Shown piece by piece: positions 1-6,005 of a DNA stretch of 9,726 nt. This DNA comes from an uncultured Clostridium sp. (GTDB taxonomy: Bacteria; Bacillota; Clostridia; Peptostreptococcales; Peptostreptococcaceae): NCBI GenBank assembly GCA_900539645.1, contig UQCY01000062.1, positions 1 through 9,726 on the forward strand. Direction: 5' to 3'. Every line of letters begins with the position of its first letter. The stretch's first letter is position 1. The translations under genes were made by a program, and so were the position numbers. Below the pieces are notes generated by a model. It had not been told where the DNA came from. It ran no database searches and worked only from the letters and a program-made list of their open reading frames with translations.

Positions 1-43
1 TAGTAGTTCCCCGGTCATGTGCCATTATATATTTCTTTTCCAT
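1..43 (-). CDS. FGGY-family carbohydrate/glycerol kinase, N-terminal fragment
   Basis: Only the first 14 codons lie in the window; they read MEKKYIMAHDRGTT and run off the left edge. The pattern of a short beta strand followed by D-x-G-T-T is the phosphate-binding start of FGGY kinases (glycerol, xylulose and related kinases), which phosphorylate a polyol or sugar with ATP in the cytoplasm. A GGAGG at 53-57 sits nine bases before the ATG, so the start is firm. Glycerol kinases normally read LDQGTT here; this protein has HDRGTT, so glycerol may not be the substrate. It follows the cutC unit in the same direction but is separated from it by a terminator and has its own candidate promoter. Family assignment rests on very few residues. 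Confidence 0.6.
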   Translation of the reverse strand, partial: MEKKYIMAHDRGTT

Positions 44-83
44 TATTAATTTCCTCCAACAATTTCTTTATGAAAATTTACTT

Positions 84-97
84 TGAAAACGTAATTC
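84..97 (-). promoter_or_regulatory. partial cre-like (CcpA) site in kinase leader
   Basis: TGAAAACG followed by TAATTC matches the left half of the CcpA operator consensus (TGnAAnCGnnnnCA) exactly but misses the final CA. It also contains AACG-N5-CGTT, a perfect short dyad at 88-100. It lies just downstream of the candidate -10, where a bound repressor would block elongation, as known for catabolite-repressed polyol genes in Firmicutes. The match is incomplete, so this is tentative. Confidence 0.25.
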
Positions 98-109
98 GTT
101 ATATTAAAT

Positions 110-144
110 ATTATAACCATTTTTATAGTAGCTGTGTTAATACA
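110..144 (-). promoter_or_regulatory. candidate promoter of the FGGY kinase
   Basis: On the minus strand TATAAT (110-115) is preceded by TTAACA about 19 bases upstream. An alternative pair just upstream is TTGTAT, 17 bases, TATAAA. Either would give a leader of roughly 60-85 bases before the kinase start. The -10 is perfect; the -35 choice is uncertain. Confidence 0.45.
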
Positions 145-167
145 ATACAACTTTTTTTAATTAAATA

Positions 168-200
168 CAAAAAAATCCGCAGATTTTAAATCTACGGATT
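168..200 (-). terminator. rho-independent terminator after cutC
   Basis: Inverted arms AATCCGCAGATTT and AAATCTACGGATT (one mismatch) at 174-200 are followed on the minus strand by a run of seven T residues. The hairpin starts about 28 bases after the cutC stop codon and closes the hydrolase-cutC unit before the kinase promoter. Confidence 0.85.
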
Positions 201-228
201 ATAAATTTCAATTATTTTTTTAAGATAA

Positions 229-981
229 TTATTTTCTTGCGTTATCTAATACTTCTCTAGCTTCTCTTATTTTTTCTGAACTAGTCTGACATATTTCATA
301 TTCGCTCATCATAGGGAGTCCCATACTTACGCCTTCTTTTCTATATTCCATTTTGCTATCTAGGTTAACTTTTCCAGACATATGGAATGAAGTAGCATTT
401 GTATCTGCTAAGAATTCTTTTATAACATTAGCATTAACTCCGCTTCCTACTAATATTTCTATGTCATCTCCTGCTTTTTCTACTAATTCTTTTATTAAAT
501 CTTTTCCATCTAAAGCATTATTTTTATGCCCTGATGTAAGTATTGTTTTTATTCCTAATTTTTTAGCCTGCTCTAATGTTTCAAATGGATCTTTTGTCAT
601 ATCAAAAGCTCTATGTAATGTTACATGCATATCTCCAGCTTCTTTAACTAATTCTTCCATTTTTTCTACATCTAATGTTCCGTCTACATTTAAGCATCCA
701 ACAACTACACCATCTGCCCCAGCATCTCTAAACATGGCAACTTCTTCTTTTAATATTTTAAATTCATTTTCTGTATAATGGAAATCTCCAAATCTTGGTC
801 TTAACAGTACAAATATTTTTATATCTGACTGTCTTCTTATTTCATTGTATAATGCTATACTTGGTGAAGTACCTCCTATTATTAAGTTGGCAGCAAGCTC
901 TATTCTATCTGCCCCACCTTTATCAGCTTCTAAAGCTGATTCTACTGAATCCACACAACATTCTAGTACAAAATCCTTCAT
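229..981 (-). CDS. cutC: CutC family TIM-barrel protein
   Basis: The 250-residue protein matches the CutC family over its full length, which is usual for bacterial members. Hallmarks seen are ECCVDS at 7-12, the GGADRIELAANLIIGGTSPS stretch at 22-41, LLRPRFGDFHY at 59-69, GADGVVVGCL at 88-97, the HRAFD motif at 123-127, LTSGH at 148-152, VGSGV at 178-182 and FHMSGK at 199-204. It is predicted cytoplasmic, with no signal or membrane segment. CutC was named for copper homeostasis, but in Escherichia coli the copper phenotype was later traced to a small RNA (MicL) encoded in the cutC locus, so the protein's own function remains unsettled. GGAGG at 987-991 supports the ATG start. It lies 32 bases after the membrane-bound hydrolase gene with no terminator between, so the two are probably cotranscribed. 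Confidence 0.93.
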   Translation of the reverse strand: MKDFVLECCVDSVESALEADKGGADRIELAANLIIGGTSPSIALYNEIRRQSDIKIFVLLRPRFGDFHYTENEFKILKEEVAMFRDAGADGVVVGCLNVDGTLDVEKMEELVKEAGDMHVTLHRAFDMTKDPFETLEQAKKLGIKTILTSGHKNNALDGKDLIKELVEKAGDDIEILVGSGVNANVIKEFLADTNATSFHMSGKVNLDSKMEYRKEGVSMGLPMMSEYEICQTSSEKIREAREVLDNARK

Positions 982-1013
982 GATTTCCTCCTGATTATTT
1001 ATAATATTATATT

Positions 1014-1898
1014 TTAATTTATTTTATCGCTTATAAAGTTACAGATACTTTCTACAGTTATATCTAGCTGTTTATTTTCAGGTATTATAGATTTTGTATC
1101 TCCCTTTTGAAGTCCATAATCTCCAAATGCAGAGTGATTTCCACCTTCTATTTCTACATATTGAGTATCTTTCGGTAAATCTTCCTTAGCCTTTATCATA
1201 TTGTCAAAGTTTATTACTCCGTCTTTACTTCCCCAAATTGACAATACTTTTGCTCCACTATCTTTTATTTTATCTCCTGATGGATAAGATGCTAAGTATA
1301 CTATTCCTTTAATCTTATTATTTGTAGATATTGCATTTGTCGCCATAGCTCCACCTAATGAATGACCTACTATAACCCAATTTTCAATATCTTTATTCTC
1401 TTCAATTACTTTATCAGCTTTATGTGATGAGAATATTGCCATATTAAATGGCATATCTACTGCAAATACTTTATATCCATTCTGTGCTAGTCTATTTGCA
1501 AGTGGTGCATATGCTTTGACATCAATTCTAGCTCCAGGATATATTATCACACCGGTATTAGATACAACATCTTTAGGTATAAATTCTGTTATATCTCCTT
1601 CTACTACTTCTACATCACTACTTGAAACTAAATTTTCTCTAGCTACATCCTGTGGTTCGTAGGCATTTAGAAGCCATGCCAATGATCCAACAAGTGCTAT
1701 AATAACTACAACTGCTACTGCTTTGAATATATTTTTATTTATTTTTCTTTTTTTCTGTCTTTGTTTTTCTTCGTTTTGTTTTTTTAATTCTTCTTCAGTT
1801 ATTAAAGGTTTGTTTAGTTCCATAGTCAAGCTAAAAGTATCATATTTTTTTTCGTTGTTCTTTTTTCTTCTGATTTTTGAGCTTTTATCGCTATGCAT
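1014..1898 (-). CDS. membrane-anchored alpha/beta hydrolase
   Basis: The 294-residue protein has a very basic N-terminal cytoplasmic tail (1-56), one membrane anchor at about 57-77, and an extracellular alpha/beta hydrolase domain from about 112. The catalytic triad is readable: nucleophile elbow GHSLGG (Ser180), Asp226 in WGSKDG and His255 in GGNHSAFGD. YPGARIDVKAYAPLA at 120-134 supplies the oxyanion strand typical of the small Abhydrolase-5 type seen in Firmicutes. The substrate is unknown; an ester or amide of the envelope or medium is likely. I place the start at the ATG at 1898, because an in-frame ATG 15 bases upstream overlaps the Shine-Dalgarno GGAGG (1908-1912) and would lack one of its own. 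It is the first gene of a likely unit with cutC. Confidence 0.88.
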   Translation of the reverse strand: MHSDKSSKIRRKKNNEKKYDTFSLTMELNKPLITEEELKKQNEEKQRQKKRKINKNIFKAVAVVVIIALVGSLAWLLNAYEPQDVARENLVSSSDVEVVEGDITEFIPKDVVSNTGVIIYPGARIDVKAYAPLANRLAQNGYKVFAVDMPFNMAIFSSHKADKVIEENKDIENWVIVGHSLGGAMATNAISTNNKIKGIVYLASYPSGDKIKDSGAKVLSIWGSKDGVINFDNMIKAKEDLPKDTQYVEIEGGNHSAFGDYGLQKGDTKSIIPENKQLDITVESICNFISDKIN

Positions 1899-1927
1899 AA
1901 CTTTTTCCTCCATGTTTTGTGTTCATT

Positions 1928-1960
1928 ATTATAGTTTAACTTAATGTGTTTTTTTTTTCA
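1928..1960 (-). promoter_or_regulatory. candidate promoter of hydrolase-cutC unit
   Basis: A perfect TATAAT on the minus strand (1928-1933) lies 15 bases before the GGAGG of the hydrolase. A TTGAAA upstream is too far from it (22 bases); the same TTGAAA is 17 bases from a weaker TAAACT. The -10 position implies a very short leader, which independently favours the downstream start codon at 1898. Confidence 0.4.
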
Positions 1961-2047
1961 ATATTATTGGAGGTTTTCACATTAAATACATATATCGTTC
2001 TTTTCTAAAAAAGAAGATAAAGTTTTTTATATTAATTTAAATTTGGA

Positions 2048-2088
2048 TATAAAAATACACAATACCAATCTATCAGTATTGTGTATTT
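2048..2088 (-). terminator. rho-independent terminator after the 616-residue membrane protein gene
   Basis: Perfect 13-base arms, 2053-2065 and 2076-2088 (AAATACACAATAC and its complement), enclose a 10-base loop. On the minus strand the stem runs into TTTTTATA. It begins 12 bases after the stop codon of the gene at 2101 and separates it from the hydrolase promoter. Confidence 0.8.
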
Positions 2089-2100
2089 AATATATTTATT

Positions 2101-3951
2101 TTAGAAGTAATCTCTATAATTTGTAAAATCGAAGTCATCTTTATCTGGATCGTATGATTGTTTATATACTATTTCCCAATCTGTATAATTGTCTATTTCC
2201 CACGCAGATCTATGATAATTAAAGTTTACAGTCATTTTCTGTGTTTCTATCTGTATTCTGTTTCCATCTACAATAAATACTGTATCTAAGTTAAATGTTG
2301 CTACATCATAATCATAATTCATTTCAAAATTATATATGCTAAAGTGTTTTACATATACACTTTTATGTTTATATGTTGGTATAGATTTTCTTAATTCTTT
2401 TGCTAACTGCCCATTGTCAACTAAGTCATCCCGCACATATGAATAATCTGCACTTGATACAGCTTTTTCGTAATTTTTATAGTACTCAGTCAATAAGTTT
2501 TCAATCTGCATAAAGTATGTTTGTGTATTTGAATCATAATCTCCGTATTCACTATTTCTTGCTGGTAATGATTTTTTTACAGTTGGTTGGTTTTCACTTT
2601 TTTGATTTTCGTTATTGGATTCTTTTTTCTGTTCTTTCGGTTTATTATTAACATCTTCTGTTTTTACTAATTCTTCTTGCTGCGTATCATTTGGTTTTGA
2701 ATTGCTACTTTGTTTCTTTTCCCTTAAAATATATACTCCTACTGTTGTGATTAATAGAATTAATGAAATTAAAAATAATATTTTTATAATGAAATTACTT
2801 GATTTTTCTTCTTTTTTTCTTCTCTTAATCTCTTCTTTTATTCTTTTTTCTTCTTCAGCCTTTCTTTGTTGTTCTATTCTCCTTCTTTCTCTAAGAACTT
2901 TTTCTTCTTCGGCTTTTCTTTCTTGATCTATTCTTCTTTCTTCTCTTATTTTCCTATCTTCTTCGGCTCTTTTTTCTTGTTCTTTTTTTCTAATAATTTT
3001 ATTTCTATTTGCTCTTATTTCTTCTGTTTTAGCTATATCTTTTTCTTCGTCAGACATTCCATATATTTCAATTTCTTTTTCATATATTTCCAATAAATAA
3101 TCTTCTTCAAAATTATTTTTTGCTGATATTTCTGCTTTTCTAAGTATGTTTAATACATAATCATATTCTGTTGTTACATCATTTCCATCTATGATCATTT
3201 TATTGATTTTAGCTAACTCTATGCTTGCTATCTCTAAGTAGAACACTTCTTTATATTTATAATTCGAAGATAAAAATTCTTTCAATTTTTCTTTTGTAGC
3301 ATTAGTATCATTTTTAAAGAGTTTTATATACTCATTAATAATATTTTTTTCTATTATTAAATCACTATCCATTAAAATTTCAAGTACTTTATCCGCTAAC
3401 TCTAATTTTAAATCATCATCATTTTCAGAACTTCTTATATTGGAAATTATTTCTTTATATGTAAGCCCTTGCTCAACCATATATGTTATAAAGTTTCTTA
3501 CATCTTTTTCATTTAAAAGCTTATTCGTTAATTCTAAATAAAAAATCCCATCTTTTTTAGAAACATCAAAATAACTTATTAAAAGACGCGATAATTTATC
3601 ATTTTTATATAGTTTATTTTCTATTATAGCTCCTAAATCTCTTTTATTAACTCTTTTTACTATATCTTTTCTTTTTTTAAACATATAGTAATCTATTATT
3701 CTATCATCTTCTATATAGTCTATATATTCAAAAAATAATTCTATATCTGTATCTATATCTTTGTTAGAAAAAATATACTCTATAAAATTAACTTTTTCTT
3801 CATAGCTACATTTTTCTAAAATAACAGGAATTAAATCGTCTAATTTTATTTCCTCCAATAATTTCGAAAAATCTTTATTTATTATTTCAAAAATTTGACT
3901 ACTATTTAATTTTTTTATTTCTTCAATAGAATATTTTTTATTTTCTTCCAC
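2101..3951 (-). CDS. one-pass membrane protein: helical cytoplasmic domain, E/R/K helix, TcaA-like C-terminal domain
   Basis: The 616 residues show four parts. Residues 1-304 are a mostly helical acidic and basic cytoplasmic region of no family I recognise. Residues 305-385 are extremely rich in E, R and K, with an 18-residue repeat (alanines at 329, 347 and 365, in R/K-A-E-E-x contexts). A membrane segment follows at about 387-408. Outside lie a polar N/Q/K/E/S linker (411-475) and a domain at 476-596 resembling the C-terminal NTF2-like domain of TcaA/YvbJ-type envelope proteins (LLTEYYKNYEKAVSSADYSYV and later RSAWEIDNYTDWEI). Relatives usually start with a zinc ribbon; this one does not, but the gene upstream does. 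Translation begins at GTG (3949-3951), with GAGGG at 3958-3962 six bases before. It is flanked by terminators on both sides. The function is unknown; an envelope sensing or anchoring role is inferred only. Confidence 0.85.
   Translation of the reverse strand: MEENKKYSIEEIKKLNSSQIFEIINKDFSKLLEEIKLDDLIPVILEKCSYEEKVNFIEYIFSNKDIDTDIELFFEYIDYIEDDRIIDYYMFKKRKDIVKRVNKRDLGAIIENKLYKNDKLSRLLISYFDVSKKDGIFYLELTNKLLNEKDVRNFITYMVEQGLTYKEIISNIRSSENDDDLKLELADKVLEILMDSDLIIEKNIINEYIKLFKNDTNATKEKLKEFLSSNYKYKEVFYLEIASIELAKINKMIIDGNDVTTEYDYVLNILRKAEISAKNNFEEDYLLEIYEKEIEIYGMSDEEKDIAKTEEIRANRNKIIRKKEQEKRAEEDRKIREERRIDQERKAEEEKVLRERRRIEQQRKAEEEKRIKEEIKRRKKEEKSSNFIIKILFLISLILLITTVGVYILREKKQSSNSKPNDTQQEELVKTEDVNNKPKEQKKESNNENQKSENQPTVKKSLPARNSEYGDYDSNTQTYFMQIENLLTEYYKNYEKAVSSADYSYVRDDLVDNGQLAKELRKSIPTYKHKSVYVKHFSIYNFEMNYDYDVATFNLDTVFIVDGNRIQIETQKMTVNFNYHRSAWEIDNYTDWEIVYKQSYDPDKDDFDFTNYRDYF
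2809..2988 (-). repeat. imperfect 54-base tandem repeats encoding an 18-residue-period charged helix
   Basis: Three units encode R-A-E-E-D-R-K-I-R-E-E-like blocks whose invariant alanines fall at residues 329, 347 and 365, exactly 18 apart. The second and third units share RRI-(D/E)-Q-x-RKAEEEK. On the plus strand this appears as recurrent TTCTTCTTC-GGCTTTTCTT-like blocks. The units have diverged at the DNA level, so this is not a fresh expansion. Confidence 0.7.
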
Positions 3952-4002
3952 TAGTATCCCTCTTTCTTAATTATCAAATTTCTATTTTAATAAAATTTTA
4001 TT

Positions 4003-4043
4003 CTATAAAAAAGCAATCTCTAAATCATTAAAGATTGCTTTTT
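4003..4043 (-). terminator. rho-independent terminator after the zinc-ribbon membrane protein gene
   Basis: Arms AAAAAGCAATCT (4008-4019) and AGATTGCTTTTT (4032-4043) enclose a 12-base loop. On the minus strand the stem leads into TTTTTTATAG, 12 bases after the stop of the gene at 4056. The A/T ends are symmetrical, so some bidirectional activity is possible, but no converging gene needs it. Confidence 0.83.
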
Positions 4044-4055
4044 CGTTCTTATTTT

Positions 4056-4964
4056 CTAATTTTGCATTAATGATGTTAGATTCTCTAATGAATTTTCATA
4101 TTGCTCTCTTTGAAGCACTAATACATTTATCTCATCAAAATAATCAATTAATATTATACAATCTAAGTTTGATTTCCATCCTTTTACAAAGTTTATATTT
4201 CTACTAAAATATATAGATTTTATAAACATATCTTCATATGGTTCATACTTTTTATCTAAAGAAGTTACAATTTTTTCTCTTATTGCATCTTTATTAGTAC
4301 TATCTTCTTCTAATAATTTAAACATTAAACCACTAGAACCACCTGTAGAACCATCTATAGCCCGGTATGAAAGTTTATCAACTCTAAGATTCTTTAATCC
4401 TGAAGAAATTTTAGTATTATAATAAATCTTATCTGCCAAACTGCCATCTATAAAATATGAAAATGACTCCATAATGTCATCAGTACCATTATTATATATT
4501 TCTAAAAACATTTTTGCTCTATCTGACATAGAAACTTCTTCTTCATTTGTACTAGCTTTTGTTAATTTCGCTTCTATTTTTTCAGTTGGTGTATTAGTAC
4601 TTACTTTTGCAAAGTTTATAGACTTCGAACCAAATAGAGTAACTATTAAAATAATGCCAAATAATAATATAAGTGATGGTATTCCTATTTTTTTTATTAA
4701 TCCTTTATCTAACTTAATATGTTCTTTTTTTACATCTAATTCTCTTTTTTTATCTTTTACGTAATCATAAAACTCATCAGTTTTATATTTTATATTTTCT
4801 TTCATATTGTTTATATCATTCTGATATGTATCCGTATTATCACTTTTTTTTCTGCTAAAAAGCTCTTTATCTACGCTATAATCAATTTCACAGCCACATT
4901 CTGGACAATATCTAGCTTTTTCTGAAATACTATGTCCACATTCTGGACATTTTTTAAAACCCAT
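4056..4964 (-). CDS. zinc-ribbon, single-pass membrane protein
   Basis: The 302-residue protein begins with a zinc ribbon: two CPECG knuckles at Cys6/Cys9 and Cys20/Cys23. A charged cytoplasmic linker with helical character follows (about 30-90), then one membrane segment at about 93-112 and an extracellular region of about 190 residues that I do not recognise. The plan is that of TcaA/YvbJ-like envelope proteins of Firmicutes, but the outer part lacks the clear NTF2-like pattern seen in the neighbouring 616-residue protein. The start at ATG 4962-4964 follows GGAGGG (4970-4975) at good spacing; a TTG extension ten codons longer would bury that site. It has its own strong promoter and terminator, so it is not obliged to be cotranscribed with its neighbour. 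The function is unknown. Confidence 0.85.
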   Translation of the reverse strand: MGFKKCPECGHSISEKARYCPECGCEIDYSVDKELFSRKKSDNTDTYQNDINNMKENIKYKTDEFYDYVKDKKRELDVKKEHIKLDKGLIKKIGIPSLILLFGIILIVTLFGSKSINFAKVSTNTPTEKIEAKLTKASTNEEEVSMSDRAKMFLEIYNNGTDDIMESFSYFIDGSLADKIYYNTKISSGLKNLRVDKLSYRAIDGSTGGSSGLMFKLLEEDSTNKDAIREKIVTSLDKKYEPYEDMFIKSIYFSRNINFVKGWKSNLDCIILIDYFDEINVLVLQREQYENSLENLTSLMQN

Positions 4965-4999
4965 AATATCCCTCCATTTTATAAAATTTATCAATTATT

Positions 5000-5028
5000 A
5001 TTATAATAAATTTCATTATTTTTATCAA
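5000..5028 (-). promoter_or_regulatory. promoter of the zinc-ribbon membrane protein gene
   Basis: On the minus strand TTGATA (5023-5028), 17 bases, TATAAT (5000-5005) is a near-consensus housekeeping promoter. The start of transcription would be near 4993, about 18 bases before the GGAGGG that serves the ATG at 4964. That excludes the longer TTG start, which lies at the predicted transcript end. Confidence 0.75.
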
Positions 5029-5051
5029 TATCAACTTCTTGTTTATAACAA

Positions 5052-5084
5052 ATAAAAAATGCTACAATAAAATTTGTAGCATTT
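5052..5084 (-). terminator. rho-independent terminator after the RpiR-family gene
   Basis: Perfect 11-base arms, AAATGCTACAA (5057-5067) and its complement (5074-5084), enclose a 6-base loop and run into six T residues on the minus strand. It starts 11 bases after the regulator's stop codon and ends the nanE unit. Confidence 0.88.
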
Positions 5085-5095
5085 AATAAAAATCC

Positions 5096-5941
5096 TTACT
5101 CATTATACAATTTTATCGCATCAGTAGTCTTAATCTTTCTCTCAACAACCTCAGCATACCTCTCATTAACAACCTGAGTATACACAAGATCTATAACAAA
5201 AAACTGTGCCAGCTTTGAAGAAATCGAACCTGTCTCAAGAATACTCTCACCAGAAAAATACCTCAAACTGACATCAGAAACATCTCTCAACCTAGAACTC
5301 TTATCCTCTGTAACAGAAATAACTCTAGCTCCATTTGCCTTTGCAATACTCACAGCCTTAACAATCTCGTCAGTTTCACCAGAATGAGAAATAGCGACAA
5401 CAACATCATCTTCATCCATAAGTGCTGCCATCATAATCATATCATGGCTACTGCCAATAGCCATACAATTAAATCCTATCCTAGAAAACTTATAATTTGA
5501 ATCATCTGCAGTCATACCAGAATATCCTATCCCAATAAAGAAAACTTTCTTTGCATTTATAATCATATCTGTTGCTTTTTCGATATCATTGCCATCTATT
5601 ATATTAAAAGTATTTTCTAATATTCTAATATTAGAATCAAACAACTTCCTAGCACTTTCCATAACACCTTCATCATTTTCTATACTTTTATTTATAATAT
5701 TTCTATTTTTTAATCCCGATATTTCCCGAGATAGAGTAACTTTAAAATCATGAAGTCCACTATACCCCATTTTCTTAGAAAATCTCGTTATAGTTGCTTC
5801 TCCTATTCTACTTTCCTTCGATATCTGAGAAATCGGCTTATATACAACATCCTCTATATTCTCTTTTATATATTCAATTAATACTCTATCAGATTTAGTT
5901 GCTTTAAAATTCGGTTCTTCAAGTTGCTTCAATATACTCAT
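5096..5941 (-). CDS. RpiR-family transcriptional regulator (HTH + SIS)
   Basis: The 281-residue protein has the two-part RpiR plan. An N-terminal helix-turn-helix has its DNA-reading part at about 36-60 (ISQISKESRIGEATITRFSKKMGY). A C-terminal SIS domain spans about 128-255, with GIGYSGMTADD at 137-147 and the phosphosugar-loop AISHSGETDEIV at 183-194. SIS domains bind phosphorylated sugars, so a ManNAc-6-P or GlcNAc-6-P effector is inferred from its position directly after nanE. Its length is normal for the family. The ATG at 5941 is chosen because GGAGGG precedes it at five-base spacing; an upstream TTG overlaps that site. The 64-base gap from nanE holds a hairpin that could control translation. 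Codons end in G (AAG, GAG, TTG) noticeably more often than in neighbouring genes, most visibly in the 3' part. Confidence 0.92.
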   Translation of the reverse strand: MSILKQLEEPNFKATKSDRVLIEYIKENIEDVVYKPISQISKESRIGEATITRFSKKMGYSGLHDFKVTLSREISGLKNRNIINKSIENDEGVMESARKLFDSNIRILENTFNIIDGNDIEKATDMIINAKKVFFIGIGYSGMTADDSNYKFSRIGFNCMAIGSSHDMIMMAALMDEDDVVVAISHSGETDEIVKAVSIAKANGARVISVTEDKSSRLRDVSDVSLRYFSGESILETGSISSKLAQFFVIDLVYTQVVNERYAEVVERKIKTTDAIKLYNE

Positions 5942-6000
5942 TTGTCCCTCCAAATATTTCTAAATTTAAAGGGACTGATACAAACATTGCAACAGTCCCT
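5942..6000 (-). promoter_or_regulatory. intercistronic hairpin with alternative pairing over the regulator's Shine-Dalgarno
   Basis: In the nanE-to-regulator gap the transcript reads AGGGACTG (6000-5993), a 15-base loop, then CAGTCCCT (5977-5970): a perfect 8-base stem starting five bases after the nanE stop. The second arm's GTCCCT can instead pair with AGGGAC, which is part of the regulator's GGAGGGAC ribosome site (5944-5951). The two pairings exclude each other. A T-poor tail makes simple termination unlikely. The regulatory role is inference. Confidence 0.45.
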
Positions 6001-6005
6001 CACAA

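Noticed and set aside
229..981. A MicL-like small RNA inside or after cutC
   Set aside because: MicL is known from enteric bacteria with sigma E; no promoter or conserved element of that kind is visible here.
1899..1913. ATG five codons upstream of the chosen hydrolase start
   Set aside because: It overlaps the GGAGG that serves the downstream ATG, and a start there would have almost no leader after the TATAAT at 1928-1933.
1959..1971. Short CCAAT-AAT-ATTGG inverted repeat upstream of the hydrolase
   Set aside because: Five-base arms in a highly AT-rich gap; no third copy and not at a clear promoter position.
353..3096. Open frames on the plus strand opposite cutC, the hydrolase and the 616-residue protein
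   Set aside because: They are Ser/Phe/Leu-rich mirror translations of the minus-strand genes, lack ribosome sites, and match no family.
4965..4994. Ten-residue TTG-started extension of the zinc-ribbon protein
   Set aside because: The extension contains the GGAGGG ribosome site and begins at the predicted transcript start; zinc ribbons normally sit at the extreme N-terminus.
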